From the NCBI RefSeq assembly GCF_007829835.1, contig NZ_VIWP01000006.1:186001-250000 (forward strand): a DNA stretch of 64,000 bases, given 5' to 3'. The notes under the pieces are model-generated. The model made no database searches. It worked only from the letters and a program-made list of their open reading frames with translations, and was not told the origin of the DNA. Numbering within the stretch: position 1 is the first letter of the stretch; each line of letters begins with the position of its first letter. The DNA is from Neorhizobium alkalisoli (GTDB lineage Bacteria; Pseudomonadota; Alphaproteobacteria; Rhizobiales; Rhizobiaceae). The position numbers and the translations under genes are program-made. Shown piece after piece: positions 1 to 8,467 of this stretch.

Positions 1-1041
1 CCGGAAGTTGATATGGTGCTCGGCAATGAGGAAAAGCTGAAAAGCGCCTCCTACCGGGCACTGCCGGATTTCGGCGTATCGGCGGAAGAAAAGCTCCGCG
101 TCAACGATATCATGAGCGTCAAGGCGACGGCGCCACAGATGGTGAAGCATATCGATGGCCATGTGCGCGCCTTCATCCAGGTGCAGAACGGCTGCGACCA
201 TCGCTGCACTTTCTGCATCATTCCTTACGGTCGCGGCAATTCCCGCTCGGTGCCGATGGGCGCCGTCGTCGATCAGGCGCGAAAGCTGGCAGAGGCGGGT
301 TATCGCGAAATCGTCCTGACCGGCGTTGATGCCACCAGCTATGGTGCCGATCTTCCCGGCCAACCCTCGCTCGGACTGCTTGCCAAGACGCTGCTGAAGC
401 AGGTGCCGGACATTTTGCGTCTGCGCCTCTCGTCCATCGACGGCATCGAGGCGGATCGGCATCTTTGGGACCTGATTGCGGACGAGGCGCGTTTCATGCC
501 GCATCTGCATCTGTCGCTGCAGCATGGCGACGACATGATCCTGAAGCGCATGAAGCGGCGGCATTCCCGCGCCGAGGCGCTTGCCTTCGTCGAACAGGCG
601 CGTCGGCTGCGCCCCGAGATCGCCTTCGGTGCCGATATGATCGCCGGTTTCCCGACCGAGACGGAAGAGATGTTCGAGAATGCCGCGACGATGGCCGAAG
701 AGGCCGGCATTTCCTTCCTGCACGTCTTTCCCTACAGCCCGCGGCCCGGAACGCCGGCTGCCCGCATGCCTCAGGTCGATCGCGCGCTGGTGAAAGACCG
801 CGCGGCGCGGCTTCGGGCGCGGGGCGAAGCCTTGCATCACGCCCATCTCGACCGCATGGTCGGCACGGAGCAGACGGTCATCGTCGAGATGAACGGTTTT
901 GCCCATACGGAAAACTTTTCGCTGGTTGCGGTGCCGGGGCTGGTTCCCCGTGAGCACCAGCGCGTTATGATCACTGGACATAGTGGCAAGCATCTCGACA
1001 TGCGGGTCATGACCGCCTCGCCCCAAGAACGGGCGGCCTGA
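1..1041 (+). CDS. mtaB: tRNA t6A37 methylthiotransferase MtaB (5' end outside window)
   Basis: Radical-SAM methylthiotransferase that converts t6A37 to ms2t6A37 in tRNAs reading ANN codons. The reading frame is open from base 1, so the start and the N-terminal MTTase domain lie upstream. The radical-SAM cluster motif CDHRCTFC (CxxxCxxC) is at 193-216, followed by the TIM-barrel segment with ADMIAGFPTETEEMF and HVFPYSPRPGTPAARMP, both typical of MiaB/MtaB. The end (VIVEMNGFAHTENFSL onward) looks like a short TRAM-type RNA-binding tail. It is followed after 16 bases by ftsY. MtaB is preferred over MiaB or RimO from the overall motif pattern; a database comparison of the full protein would settle it. 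Confidence 0.9.
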   Translation, partial: PEVDMVLGNEEKLKSASYRALPDFGVSAEEKLRVNDIMSVKATAPQMVKHIDGHVRAFIQVQNGCDHRCTFCIIPYGRGNSRSVPMGAVVDQARKLAEAGYREIVLTGVDATSYGADLPGQPSLGLLAKTLLKQVPDILRLRLSSIDGIEADRHLWDLIADEARFMPHLHLSLQHGDDMILKRMKRRHSRAEALAFVEQARRLRPEIAFGADMIAGFPTETEEMFENAATMAEEAGISFLHVFPYSPRPGTPAARMPQVDRALVKDRAARLRARGEALHHAHLDRMVGTEQTVIVEMNGFAHTENFSLVAVPGLVPREHQRVMITGHSGKHLDMRVMTASPQERAA

Positions 1042-1057
1042 CCGGAACGGATTTTTC

Positions 1058-2572
1058 ATGGCATTGAGTTTCATCAAGCGCGTCTTCACCTTCGGCGAGC
1101 AGCCGGCAGAGGAAAAGACCAACGAGGTTGCGCAGGCGGCGGAACATGCCGCGCTTGAAAAGTCCGTGGTTGAAGGTGATCTGCCGGTTTCGCCGGTCGA
1201 TCCGGTTTCGGATGTGGAGATCGAGACGGCGGGCGGGCCGTCCGCGGATGCCGTCGCGGAGGAAACGCCTGCCATCTTGCCAGGTGCGGAAGAGACCTCC
1301 GAGCTTGGTGTCGTGCCGTTGTCATTGCTGGAGGCTGAGGCTGCCGCTGAGACGGTCAGTTCGCCTAATGCGGAAACACCCCCCTCTGTCCTGCCGGACA
1401 TCTCCCCCTCAAGGGGGGAGATCACGGATGCGGCCGTTTCGCCTTCATCCGATATCGGTGCGGCAGATGCGGCATCTTCCGTTGGTCAGGGAGCAAGCTC
1501 CCAGCCGATCTCCCCCCCTGTGGGGGAGATGCCCGGCAGGGCAGAGGGGGGCATCTCGCCCTCCGCTCCAGCCGTATCCGAACCCGTCCTCCCCAAGGGG
1601 TTCTCCACCGCCAAGCCCGAACCGGCTCCGGCCCCTGTCGCGCCCCAGCCAAAACTCTCCTGGTTCCAGCGCCTCAAGGCGGGGCTTGCCCGCACGTCCT
1701 CGCAGCTGACCGGCCAGATCACGGCACTATTCACCAAGCGCAAGCTGGATGACGAGACGCTGGAGGAGCTGGAAGACCTGCTGATTCAGGCCGATCTCGG
1801 TGTCGAGACGGCGATGCGCATCAGCGGCGCGCTGTCCTCCGAACGTTACGGCAAGGATGTGACCGGCGCGGATGTCTCGCGCATCATGGCCGGCGAGATT
1901 GCCAAGGTTTTGACACCGGTCGCAAAGCCGCTGGCGCTCGATCTCAATCACAAGCCGCATGTCATCCTCGTCGTCGGTGTCAACGGCACCGGCAAGACGA
2001 CGACGATCGGCAAGCTTGCGGCAAAGCTGTCAGGCTCCGGCCTCAAGGTCATGCTCGCCGCCGGCGATACGTTCCGCGCAGCTGCCATCGAGCAGCTGAA
2101 GATCTGGGCGGATCGCACCGGGTCGCAATTCATCGGCACGAAGCTCGGCGCGGATGCGGCGGGTCTTGCCTATGACGCCTATGAACAGGCGCGGGCCAAC
2201 AAGTCGGACGTGCTGATCATCGATACGGCCGGCCGGTTGCAGAACCGCGCCGAGTTGATGGCCGAACTTGAAAAGATCGTCCGTGTGCTCGGCAAGCTCG
2301 ACCCCGATGCGCCGCATACGGTTCTGCAGACGCTCGATGCGACGACGGGCCAGAACGCGCTGAACCAGGTTGAGATCTTCCGCAATGTCGCCGGCGTCAG
2401 CGGTCTGATCATGACCAAGCTCGATGGTACGGCGCGCGGCGGCATTCTTGTCGCCATCGCCGCCAAGCACAAGCTGCCGGTCTATTTCATCGGCGTCGGT
2501 GAAGGCGTGGACGATCTCGAGCCCTTTGCGGCAGAGGATTTTGCCCAGGCCATTGCCGGGATTGCAGATTGA
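1058..2572 (+). CDS. ftsY: Signal recognition particle receptor FtsY
   Basis: SRP-receptor GTPase that docks ribosome-SRP complexes at the inner membrane. The C-terminal ~300 residues are a complete NG domain: N-domain helices, the P-loop GVNGTGKTTT, LAAGDTFRAAAIEQL, DTAGR, and TKLDGTARGG near the end. The first ~200 residues are an acidic, Pro/Ala-rich, low-complexity linker (A domain), normal in kind but long; total 504 residues. Part of that linker (about residues 108-165) is encoded by an inverted pair of 45-bp palindromic repeats, annotated separately, that stay in frame. ATG start 16 bases after mtaB, so the two are probably co-transcribed. Function is secure; the linker composition is the oddity. 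Confidence 0.97.
   Translation: MALSFIKRVFTFGEQPAEEKTNEVAQAAEHAALEKSVVEGDLPVSPVDPVSDVEIETAGGPSADAVAEETPAILPGAEETSELGVVPLSLLEAEAAAETVSSPNAETPPSVLPDISPSRGEITDAAVSPSSDIGAADAASSVGQGASSQPISPPVGEMPGRAEGGISPSAPAVSEPVLPKGFSTAKPEPAPAPVAPQPKLSWFQRLKAGLARTSSQLTGQITALFTKRKLDDETLEELEDLLIQADLGVETAMRISGALSSERYGKDVTGADVSRIMAGEIAKVLTPVAKPLALDLNHKPHVILVVGVNGTGKTTTIGKLAAKLSGSGLKVMLAAGDTFRAAAIEQLKIWADRTGSQFIGTKLGADAAGLAYDAYEQARANKSDVLIIDTAGRLQNRAELMAELEKIVRVLGKLDPDAPHTVLQTLDATTGQNALNQVEIFRNVAGVSGLIMTKLDGTARGGILVAIAAKHKLPVYFIGVGEGVDDLEPFAAEDFAQAIAGIAD
1379..1423 (+). repeat. Rhizobial palindromic repeat, copy 1, inside ftsY
   Basis: A 45-bp module starting cccccctctgtcctgccgga and ending ggggggagatc. The inverted copy at 1507-1551 matches its reverse complement at 41 of 45 positions. 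The distal part (tctccccctcaaggggggaga) is itself a small palindrome. Modules of this type are familiar between genes in rhizobia; here it is read in frame within the FtsY linker. Confidence 0.85.
1507..1551 (-). repeat. Rhizobial palindromic repeat, copy 2 (inverted), inside ftsY
   Basis: Inverted partner of the copy at 1379-1423, separated from it by 83 bases. Together they form a large potential stem-loop in the ftsY mRNA. The segment encodes a peptide containing ISPPVGEMPGRAEGG, which has no counterpart in ordinary FtsY linkers as far as I know. Confidence 0.85.
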
Positions 2573-2643
2573 TGACAGAGAAACGCGACGGTCGCATGAG
2601 ACGGCCGTCGAGACCCGAATAGAAGTTGGACCTGTTGGACCCC

Positions 2644-3294
2644 ATGCAGACGATAGAAAGCGATGTCACGCCGACCAAGGAAGAGAAGCAGCATCCGATG
2701 CTGAAGCTCGCGCTCGAGCTCGGGCCGCTTCTGGTGTTCTTCTTCGGCAACCTGCGCGGCGAATGGCTGGTGGAAAAGGTGCCGGCTTTGTCGGCCGTCG
2801 GCGGTCCGCTGTTCGTGGCGACCGCTTTGTTCATGGCTGCGACCGTGATTTCGCTGATCGTCTCGAAAATAGTCTTCCATCATCTGCCGATCATGCCGAT
2901 GGTCTCGGGCGTCGTCGTGCTGATCTTCGGTTCGCTGTCGATCTGGCTGCAGGACGAGACCTTCATCAAGATGAAGCCGACCATCGTCAACACGCTGTTC
3001 GGCGTGGCGCTGCTTGTCGGTCTGGCCTTTGGCAAGTCGCTGCTGGGCTATGTCTTCAATGCCGCCTTCCAGCTCGACGAAGCCGGCTGGAAAAAGCTCA
3101 CCCTGCGCTGGGGCATTTTCTTCCTGGTGCTGGCCGTGATGAACGAGATTGTCTGGCGGAATTTCTCCGATGCCGTCTGGGTCAATTTCAAGGTCTGGGG
3201 CACGATGCCGATCACCATCCTGTTCACGCTCTCCCAGATGCCGCTGATCATGCGCCATACGGTGCCTGAAGCCGGTTCCGAGACGGAAAAGTGA
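2644..3294 (+). CDS. yciB: Septation protein A / inner membrane protein YciB (IspZ)
   Basis: Polytopic inner-membrane protein of the IspZ/YciB family, linked to cell envelope and septum integrity; biochemical role not established. About five hydrophobic segments, with the family-typical LELGPLLVFFFGNLRGEW near the N-terminus, FIKMKPTIVNTLFG in the middle and NEIVWRNFSDAVWVNFKVWG toward the end. I chose the ATG at 2644 (216 residues); an in-frame TTG at 2626 would add six residues and has slightly better purine-rich upstream sequence, so the start is uncertain. Its TGA overlaps the GTG start of the next gene, implying translational coupling. Confidence 0.92.
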   Translation: MQTIESDVTPTKEEKQHPMLKLALELGPLLVFFFGNLRGEWLVEKVPALSAVGGPLFVATALFMAATVISLIVSKIVFHHLPIMPMVSGVVVLIFGSLSIWLQDETFIKMKPTIVNTLFGVALLVGLAFGKSLLGYVFNAAFQLDEAGWKKLTLRWGIFFLVLAVMNEIVWRNFSDAVWVNFKVWGTMPITILFTLSQMPLIMRHTVPEAGSETEK

Positions 3295-3869
3295 GCGCCG
3301 CCGCATCCGCCATTTCCGGCCGCCGCTGGCTTCTCGTCGCGCTCGCCATCTTCCTTGCCCAGATCGCCATTCTCTACGCGATGGGCCGGGTGCCGATCTG
3401 CGAATGCGGTTACGTCAAACTCTGGGAAGGCGGGGTGAATACGAGCGGCAATTCCCAGCATATTTCGGACTGGTATACGCCTTCTCATATCATCCACGGT
3501 TTCCTGTTCTACGGTCTCGGCTGGCTCGTCCTGCGTCGGGCACCGGTGACGGCGCGGCTTTCTCTGGCGGTGCTGATCGAGGCAGGATGGGAGATCCTCG
3601 AAAATTCGCCGATCATTATCGACCGTTATCGCACGGCGACCATGGCGCTCGGTTATTCCGGCGACAGCATCCTCAATTCTGCAATGGATACTGTCTTCAT
3701 GGCGGCGGGCTTTTTTGCCGCCTCGCGCCTGCCGGTCTGGCTGACGGTGGTCATCGCGATCTTTTTCGAGCTTCTGACCGGTTATCTGATCCGCGACAAT
3801 CTCACGCTCAACGTACTGATGCTCGTCTGGCCTGTGGAGGCGGTAAAGACCTGGCAAGGCGGCGTCTGA
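3291..3869 (+). CDS. DUF2585 family membrane protein
   Basis: Conserved alphaproteobacterial membrane protein (DUF2585/UPF0314) of unknown function, 192 residues. N-terminal transmembrane helix (WLLVALAIFLAQIAILYAMG), then PICECGYVKLWEGGVNTSGN, SQHISDWYTPSHIIHGFLFY and WEILENSPIIIDRYR, the family's invariant-looking stretches with His and acidic residues in or near membrane segments. The GTG start lies in a GTGA overlap with the yciB stop. This pairing is common in rhizobia. No catalytic activity can be named. Confidence 0.88.
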   Translation: MSAAASAISGRRWLLVALAIFLAQIAILYAMGRVPICECGYVKLWEGGVNTSGNSQHISDWYTPSHIIHGFLFYGLGWLVLRRAPVTARLSLAVLIEAGWEILENSPIIIDRYRTATMALGYSGDSILNSAMDTVFMAAGFFAASRLPVWLTVVIAIFFELLTGYLIRDNLTLNVLMLVWPVEAVKTWQGGV

Positions 3870-3921
3870 CTCTTCTATTTTAGAAAATCTTATTATTTGG
3901 CGGCGTGGGTTTCTTAACCCT

Positions 3922-3940
3922 CCGGGACGTATCGTCCCGG
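3922..3940. other. Short perfect hairpin between DUF2585 gene and GGDEF gene
   Basis: ccgggacg-tat-cgtcccgg, an 8-bp perfect stem with a 3-base loop, flanked by ccct and aggg that could extend it. It lies 44 bases before the diguanylate cyclase start and 52 bases after the previous stop. No T-tract follows, so it is a leader structure or operator rather than an obvious terminator. Confidence 0.5.
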
Positions 3941-3983
3941 CGATCCGAGGGCTGCCGTTTTTCAGTTTCCTTACGAGACCCCG

Positions 3984-5177
3984 ATGGAATCGACCGATAA
4001 TTTTGCCTATCTGCTGCCATTCATCTTCTTCATTTTCGGCTGCACCTTTGTCGTCGCAGCGCGCTGGGGCGGCATTTCCTATCGCTGGTGGGGTGCCGGC
4101 TACATCGCTGCCGCACTCGGTTTCTCGACGCCGATCCTGCTCTCAAGCCTGCCGGATGTGCTTGGAAACCTCGTTTCCAACGCTTGCTTCCTGATCTCGT
4201 TTTTCTCCTATGGCCAGGCCGTGCTCTCGCGTTTCGGCCGGCCTGCGATGCGCTGGCCGCTGATCCTGCTGGCGCTCGCGGGCTTTGCCGTGATCGCCTA
4301 TTTCATCGTGGTCGCGCCGGATCTGCGCAGTGAGCTGACGGCCGGCGATATCTGCCTCGCGCTTCTTCTGTTGTTTCCGCTCTGGGCCATCCGCCGGGAG
4401 GCGCGCCATCCGATGGACCGGCTGCTTGCCTTCATGCTGTTCATGGTCTTCGTCGAGACGGTCGTGCGCGTCTCGTCCTTCGTGGTGCTGACCTCGTCCG
4501 GCACCTATCCGACACTTGATGCCTATTTCTCGTCCGAATATGCCTTTGTGGTGCAGGCTGGCGCCAGCGTCATCGGTTTCATTCTGGCGCTGACCATTCT
4601 CTGCTCGGCCATGATCGACATCATCCTGCAGCATCGTGATGCGGCCGAGCGGGATGCCCTGACTGACCTGCTCAACCGTCGCGGTTTCGAGCGGGCAGTG
4701 CCGGATTTCGGCAGGGGCGAAACGCCCGCGGGTGCCGTTCTCGCCTGCGATATCGATCATTTCAAGCTGATCAACGACCGGTTCGGGCATGCTGCCGGTG
4801 ATGCCGTGATCGTGGCGATGGCGCAGGCGCTCAGATCCGGGCTTCCCAAGGGTGCGGCCATTACCCGTTTCGGCGGCGAGGAGTTTATTGCCTTTCTTCC
4901 CGACGCAGCGCTTTCCGATGCGGCGGCTCTGGCGGAGGCGCTGTGCCGGACGATCGAGCAGCATGCAGGCGCACGGAGCGGCATCGATCAGACGGTGACG
5001 GCAAGTTTCGGCGTGTCGCTCGTCGCCCGCGGCGATCACTCGGTGCATGACGCGATCGGGCGTGCGGATGCCAGCCTCTATGCTGCCAAGGCCGGCGGGC
5101 GCAATCAGGTGGTGGTGGAGGGAAAGCGCGAGATGGCTGGTCCCATCCCTGCGCTCAGGATCATTCCAAAGCCTTGA
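3984..5177 (+). CDS. Membrane-bound diguanylate cyclase (GGDEF)
   Basis: Predicted to make cyclic di-GMP from two GTP. The N-terminal ~210 residues form six or seven hydrophobic helices with no recognised sensor-domain name. The C-terminal ~170 residues are a GGDEF domain: DALTDLLNRRGFERA at its start, DIDHFKLINDRFGHAAGD, then the active-site loop RFGGEEF, a functional GGEEF signature. I do not see an RxxD inhibitory site at the usual spacing before GGEEF (AALRSG/ITRFGG region), so product inhibition may be weak. No EAL domain. It stands alone, convergent with ccmG, and ends 13 bases from the ccmG stop. Confidence 0.93.
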   Translation: MESTDNFAYLLPFIFFIFGCTFVVAARWGGISYRWWGAGYIAAALGFSTPILLSSLPDVLGNLVSNACFLISFFSYGQAVLSRFGRPAMRWPLILLALAGFAVIAYFIVVAPDLRSELTAGDICLALLLLFPLWAIRREARHPMDRLLAFMLFMVFVETVVRVSSFVVLTSSGTYPTLDAYFSSEYAFVVQAGASVIGFILALTILCSAMIDIILQHRDAAERDALTDLLNRRGFERAVPDFGRGETPAGAVLACDIDHFKLINDRFGHAAGDAVIVAMAQALRSGLPKGAAITRFGGEEFIAFLPDAALSDAAALAEALCRTIEQHAGARSGIDQTVTASFGVSLVARGDHSVHDAIGRADASLYAAKAGGRNQVVVEGKREMAGPIPALRIIPKP

Positions 5178-5190
5178 TCGGCAGTGCTGA

Positions 5191-5799
5191 TCAGCTCTTG
5201 GCCGTTGCCTTTTCGATCGCCGGCATCAGCTCGCGGCTGAGGCTTTGCGCATCGAACGGTCCGACCTTCTTATAGAGGATTTTTCCGTCCGGGCCGACGA
5301 GATAGCTTTCCGGAATGCCATAGACGCCCCAGTCGATCGCCGACTTGCCGTTCGGATCGATGCCGATCGCCTTGTAGGGATTGCCGAGCTCGCCGAGGAA
5401 ACGCAGGGCGTTGTCGGACTTGTCCTTGTAATTGATGCCGACGATGTTGAGCCGGCTGTCGTTTGCAAGTTCCTTCAGGATCGGGTGTTCCTGTCGGCAG
5501 GGCACGCACCAGGAGGCGAACACGTTGACCAGCGTCAGCTTGCCGGCGATCGCCGCATCCGTCAGGGCGACGGTGCGCGAGCCTTCGAGCGGCGGAAGCG
5601 CCAGAGACGGCGCCTGCTTGCCGAGAAGGGCGGAGGGAATGGTCGAGGCATTCAGGCCGTTGACGTCCTGATCGTAGAGCATTTTTCCGGCGATACCGGC
5701 AAAGCCGATGAAGACCGCAAGCGGGATAAGCGCGAGGCCGTAACGTGCAAGGCCACGGCGCGGGGCGGGCGCGCTCTCGCTGCCGGTTTCGGTGCTCAT
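5191..5799 (-). CDS. ccmG: Cytochrome c biogenesis thiol-disulfide oxidoreductase CcmG/DsbE
   Basis: Periplasmic membrane-anchored thioredoxin-like protein that keeps apocytochrome c haem-binding cysteines reduced. 202 residues; one N-terminal anchor (GLALIPLAVFIGFAGIAG) then a thioredoxin fold with active site WCVPC preceded by VNVFAS, GINYKD and GVYGIPESYLVG, all typical of DsbE. The ATG at 5799 overlaps the ccmD stop (ATGA), which decides the start over longer in-frame alternatives. Last gene of the ccmA-B-C-D-G group. Confidence 0.95.
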   Translation of the reverse strand: MSTETGSESAPAPRRGLARYGLALIPLAVFIGFAGIAGKMLYDQDVNGLNASTIPSALLGKQAPSLALPPLEGSRTVALTDAAIAGKLTLVNVFASWCVPCRQEHPILKELANDSRLNIVGINYKDKSDNALRFLGELGNPYKAIGIDPNGKSAIDWGVYGIPESYLVGPDGKILYKKVGPFDAQSLSRELMPAIEKATAKS

Positions 5800-5984
5800 G
5801 TGCCTTCTCCCTTGGCGGGAGACTCCACCGTCGGTTGGGCAGACCGGCGGCGGAAGCCGGAGGCTTCCAGTTCGGCCAGATCCTTGCGACGGCCACGGCC
5901 ATCGAGCCAGACCCAGGCGATCAGACAGAGGATGACGAAGGTCGCGACGCCATAGGATGTGTAGACGTAGAAAGCGTATTTCAT
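5796..5984 (-). CDS. ccmD: Haem exporter protein CcmD
   Basis: Small one-helix membrane protein (62 residues) that helps release holo-CcmE from the CcmABC complex. Visible features: MKYAFYVYTSYGVATFVILC with a single transmembrane segment, then a basic WLDGRGRRKDLAELE stretch. ATGA overlaps at both ends tie it to ccmC and ccmG. Position and topology make the call firm despite its size. Confidence 0.9.
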   Translation of the reverse strand: MKYAFYVYTSYGVATFVILCLIAWVWLDGRGRRKDLAELEASGFRRRSAQPTVESPAKGEGT

Positions 5985-6748
5985 GCGGCATCTCCGCGGC
6001 TTGCCATGCGGGCGGCCATCCGCCGCTGGGCCGTCACGCGGCGACGAAGGATCTCGTTGCGCATGGCGAGAAAATGCAGGGTGAAGAACAGAAGCGTGAA
6101 CGCGATCGCCATCACCAGAAGCGGCCGCAGAAATTCCGGATCGATGGTCGGGCCGTCGAGCCGCAGAACGCTCGCCTTCTGGTGCAGCGTGTTCCACCAT
6201 TCGACCGAGAATTTGATGATCGGGATGTTGACGAAGCCGACGAGGATCAGGACCGACGAGACGCGGGCGGCCCGCGACGGATCGGCGATGGCGCGGTTGA
6301 GCGCGATCAGGCCAAGATACATCAGGAAAAGGATAAAAACCGAGGTCAGGCGCGCATCGCCCCAGGTCCACCATGTGCCCCACATCGGCTTGCCCCAGAG
6401 CGACCCGGTGACGAGGGCAAGCAGCGTGAAGGCGGCGCCGAGCGGCGCTGCGGCCTTGTGGGAAACGTCAGCCAGCGGGTGGCGCCAGACCAGCGTGCCG
6501 ATCGCCGAAACGGCCATGACAGTGTAGCACATCATCGCCAGCCAGGCGGACGGCACGTGGACATACATGATGCGGACCGTATCACCCTGCTGGTAGTCAC
6601 CTTCGGTGGTGAAAGCGAGGTAGAGGCCGACGGCAAACAGGATCGCGGTGATCGCAGCCAGCCAGGGCACGACCTTGCCGACAAGCGCTAGAAACCGCGT
6701 CGGATTGGCGAGGTCTGAAAATTTGGTGATGGCGAGGCTGTCGGACAT
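5981..6748 (-). CDS. ccmC: Haem exporter subunit CcmC
   Basis: Integral membrane haem-handling protein that loads haem onto CcmE. About 255 residues with six transmembrane segments; MYVHVPSAWLAM contains the conserved periplasmic His, and GKPMWGTWWTWGDARLTS is the family tryptophan-rich haem-binding motif; the second conserved His region lies near WWNTLHQKASVLR. Start taken as the ATG at 6748 (MSDSLAI); an ATG at 6772 would add eight residues. Stop overlaps ccmD start. Confidence 0.95.
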   Translation of the reverse strand: MSDSLAITKFSDLANPTRFLALVGKVVPWLAAITAILFAVGLYLAFTTEGDYQQGDTVRIMYVHVPSAWLAMMCYTVMAVSAIGTLVWRHPLADVSHKAAAPLGAAFTLLALVTGSLWGKPMWGTWWTWGDARLTSVFILFLMYLGLIALNRAIADPSRAARVSSVLILVGFVNIPIIKFSVEWWNTLHQKASVLRLDGPTIDPEFLRPLLVMAIAFTLLFFTLHFLAMRNEILRRRVTAQRRMAARMASRGDAA

Positions 6749-6805
6749 TCGTTCAAAACTTTCCGGCCGCAAGGCCGAGGATCTATATTAGGCCTGTCTT
6801 TAATC

Positions 6806-7465
6806 TCAATCGCCGGCATTTCTCAACGCCAATGCAGCGCCGAGCGGGCCGAGTACGGCAAAAAACATCGTGATCGCCACCAGTATCAGGAAAGGCGGCA
6901 GGAAGGGAGCCGGTTCCTCGACCGCTGCATAGGCGGCGCTGACGCCGAAGATCAGCACCGGGATCGCAAGTGGCAGAACGACGATCGCGACCAGCAGCCC
7001 ACCGCGCGGCAGGGCAACGGCGACGGCCGCGCCAACCGCGCCGATGAAGGTGAGCGCCGGCGTGCCGACCAGCAGTGTCAGCATGGTCGCGCCGATCGCG
7101 ACCTCATTCATGTTCATGAACAGGCCGAGCAGCGGTGAGGCAATCACCAGCGGCAGGCCATTGCCGAGCCAGTGGGCAAGGCATTTGATTAGGACGGTGA
7201 GGACAAGCGGATGTTCCTGCATCAGCATCAGGTCGAGCGAACCGTCTTCGCGATCGTTCTGGAACATGCGGTCGAGGCCGAGCAGGGCTGAGAGAAGCGC
7301 ACCGATCCAGACGATGGCTGGGCCGATGCGGGAAAGCAGGTTCAGGTCCGGGCCGACACCGAAAGGGATGACGGCGACGACCGCGATGAAGAACAGCACG
7401 CCGATCAGGGCGCCGCCACCGGCACGGACGGAGAGTTTGATGTCGCGGAGGAGGAGGGCGGTCAT
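6806..7465 (-). CDS. ccmB: Haem exporter subunit CcmB
   Basis: Membrane component of the CcmAB ABC module of cytochrome c maturation. 219 residues, six hydrophobic segments; starts MTALLLRDIKLSVRAGGGAL, contains LDRMFQNDREDGSLDLM and PLLGLFMNMNEVAIGATMLT, all diagnostic of CcmB. 57 bases separate its stop from the ccmC start. A 193-base spacer carrying a RIME-like repeat separates it from ccmA, unlike the tight ccmBCDG spacing. Confidence 0.95.
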   Translation of the reverse strand: MTALLLRDIKLSVRAGGGALIGVLFFIAVVAVIPFGVGPDLNLLSRIGPAIVWIGALLSALLGLDRMFQNDREDGSLDLMLMQEHPLVLTVLIKCLAHWLGNGLPLVIASPLLGLFMNMNEVAIGATMLTLLVGTPALTFIGAVGAAVAVALPRGGLLVAIVVLPLAIPVLIFGVSAAYAAVEEPAPFLPPFLILVAITMFFAVLGPLGAALALRNAGD

Positions 7466-7497
7466 TGGGCAGCTCTCCGTTTTGTGTTGGCAAAGCT

Positions 7498-7631
7498 GCC
7501 CCTCACCCTAGCCCTCTCCCCGTAAAAACGGGGAGAGGGGAAGTGCCCCGATTGGGTCGGAGAGAGCGCGGCATATATCCTTCTCCCCGTCCTGACGGGG
7601 AGAAGGTGGCCGGCAGGCCGGATGAGGGGCA
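7498..7631. repeat. RIME-like mosaic palindromic element between ccmA and ccmB
   Basis: Compound element bounded by inverted ends gcccctca (7498-7505) and tgaggggc (7623-7630). It contains two perfect hairpins: a 12-bp stem at 7512-7523/7528-7539 with loop aaaa, and a 13-bp stem at 7579-7591/7594-7606 with a 2-base loop, followed by a ccggcaggccgg dyad. The architecture matches the rhizobial intergenic mosaic elements (RIME1 type) as I know them. It would be transcribed within the ccm message. Confidence 0.85.
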
Positions 7632-7658
7632 GAGCCGGCAGGAAGGGCAGATGCATGC

Positions 7659-8303
7659 TCACCACACCTCCTCCATCACCCCTGCAAATCCCGTCATCTT
7701 CAATTCCCGCGCCTTTTCCAGCCCGAGCGGCTGGTGTGTCGCTGCCAGGACGATGCCGCCATCCTTGAGATGCGACTTGATCAGTGTGGTGAACACGCTC
7801 TCGGCGCTCACATCGAGGGCTGCCGTCGGTTCGTCGAGGATCCAGACAGGGCGCCAGGAGACCAGCAATTTGGCGAATGCCATCCGCCGCTGCTGACCGG
7901 CGGAGAGGTAGCCGAAGGGCAAATGGGCGATGCCGCCGAGGCCGACCGCATCGGCTGCCTCGCCGACCGAAAGGCTGCGATTGTCATTCCGCCTGCTGAA
8001 AAAATCCCGCCAGAAGGAGAGGTTCTCGGTGACCGAAAGCTCGGTCTTCATGGCATTGCGGTGGCCGAGATAATGGCTTGCTTCGGCTGCCTTCATCTCT
8101 TCTTCGGCATCCGGCGCATGCCAGGTCACCTTGCCGCTTTCGGGGCGCAGCAGGCCGGCGATGACGCGCAGGAGGGTGGATTTGCCGGAGCCGTTGCGGC
8201 CGGTCAGCACAAGGCTTTCGCCGGCTTCGAGCGCAAAGGAAACATCCCGGAAAATCAGGTCTTCGCCGCGCCTGGCGCTCAAGTTTTCGGCCGTCAGTCG
8301 CAT
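7659..8303 (-). CDS. ccmA: Haem ABC exporter ATP-binding subunit CcmA
   Basis: ATPase that powers release of holo-CcmE in the System I cytochrome c pathway. Walker A GRNGSGKSTLLR, signature LSAGQQRR, Walker B VWILDEPTAALD, and a His in the H-loop region (AATHQPLG). ATG at 8303 (MRLTAENLSARRG) gives 214 residues, the usual family size; an in-frame ATG at 8342 would add 13 atypical residues. First gene of the minus-strand ccm group, divergent from acnA. Confidence 0.94.
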   Translation of the reverse strand: MRLTAENLSARRGEDLIFRDVSFALEAGESLVLTGRNGSGKSTLLRVIAGLLRPESGKVTWHAPDAEEEMKAAEASHYLGHRNAMKTELSVTENLSFWRDFFSRRNDNRSLSVGEAADAVGLGGIAHLPFGYLSAGQQRRMAFAKLLVSWRPVWILDEPTAALDVSAESVFTTLIKSHLKDGGIVLAATHQPLGLEKARELKMTGFAGVMEEVW

Positions 8304-8467
8304 CGGCGCGCCTTCGTTAGGTTTTCGGTCACGCAGACGCAAAAAAATCTCGTCCGCCCTGCGTCTGTATCTGGAAGGCTTCTTAGAAACTATCTATATA
8401 CATGGCAACCACGCCAGCGGCCGGCGTGACTTCCACCTTGCGCCGGACCTGAAGACAAAAATCTTCT

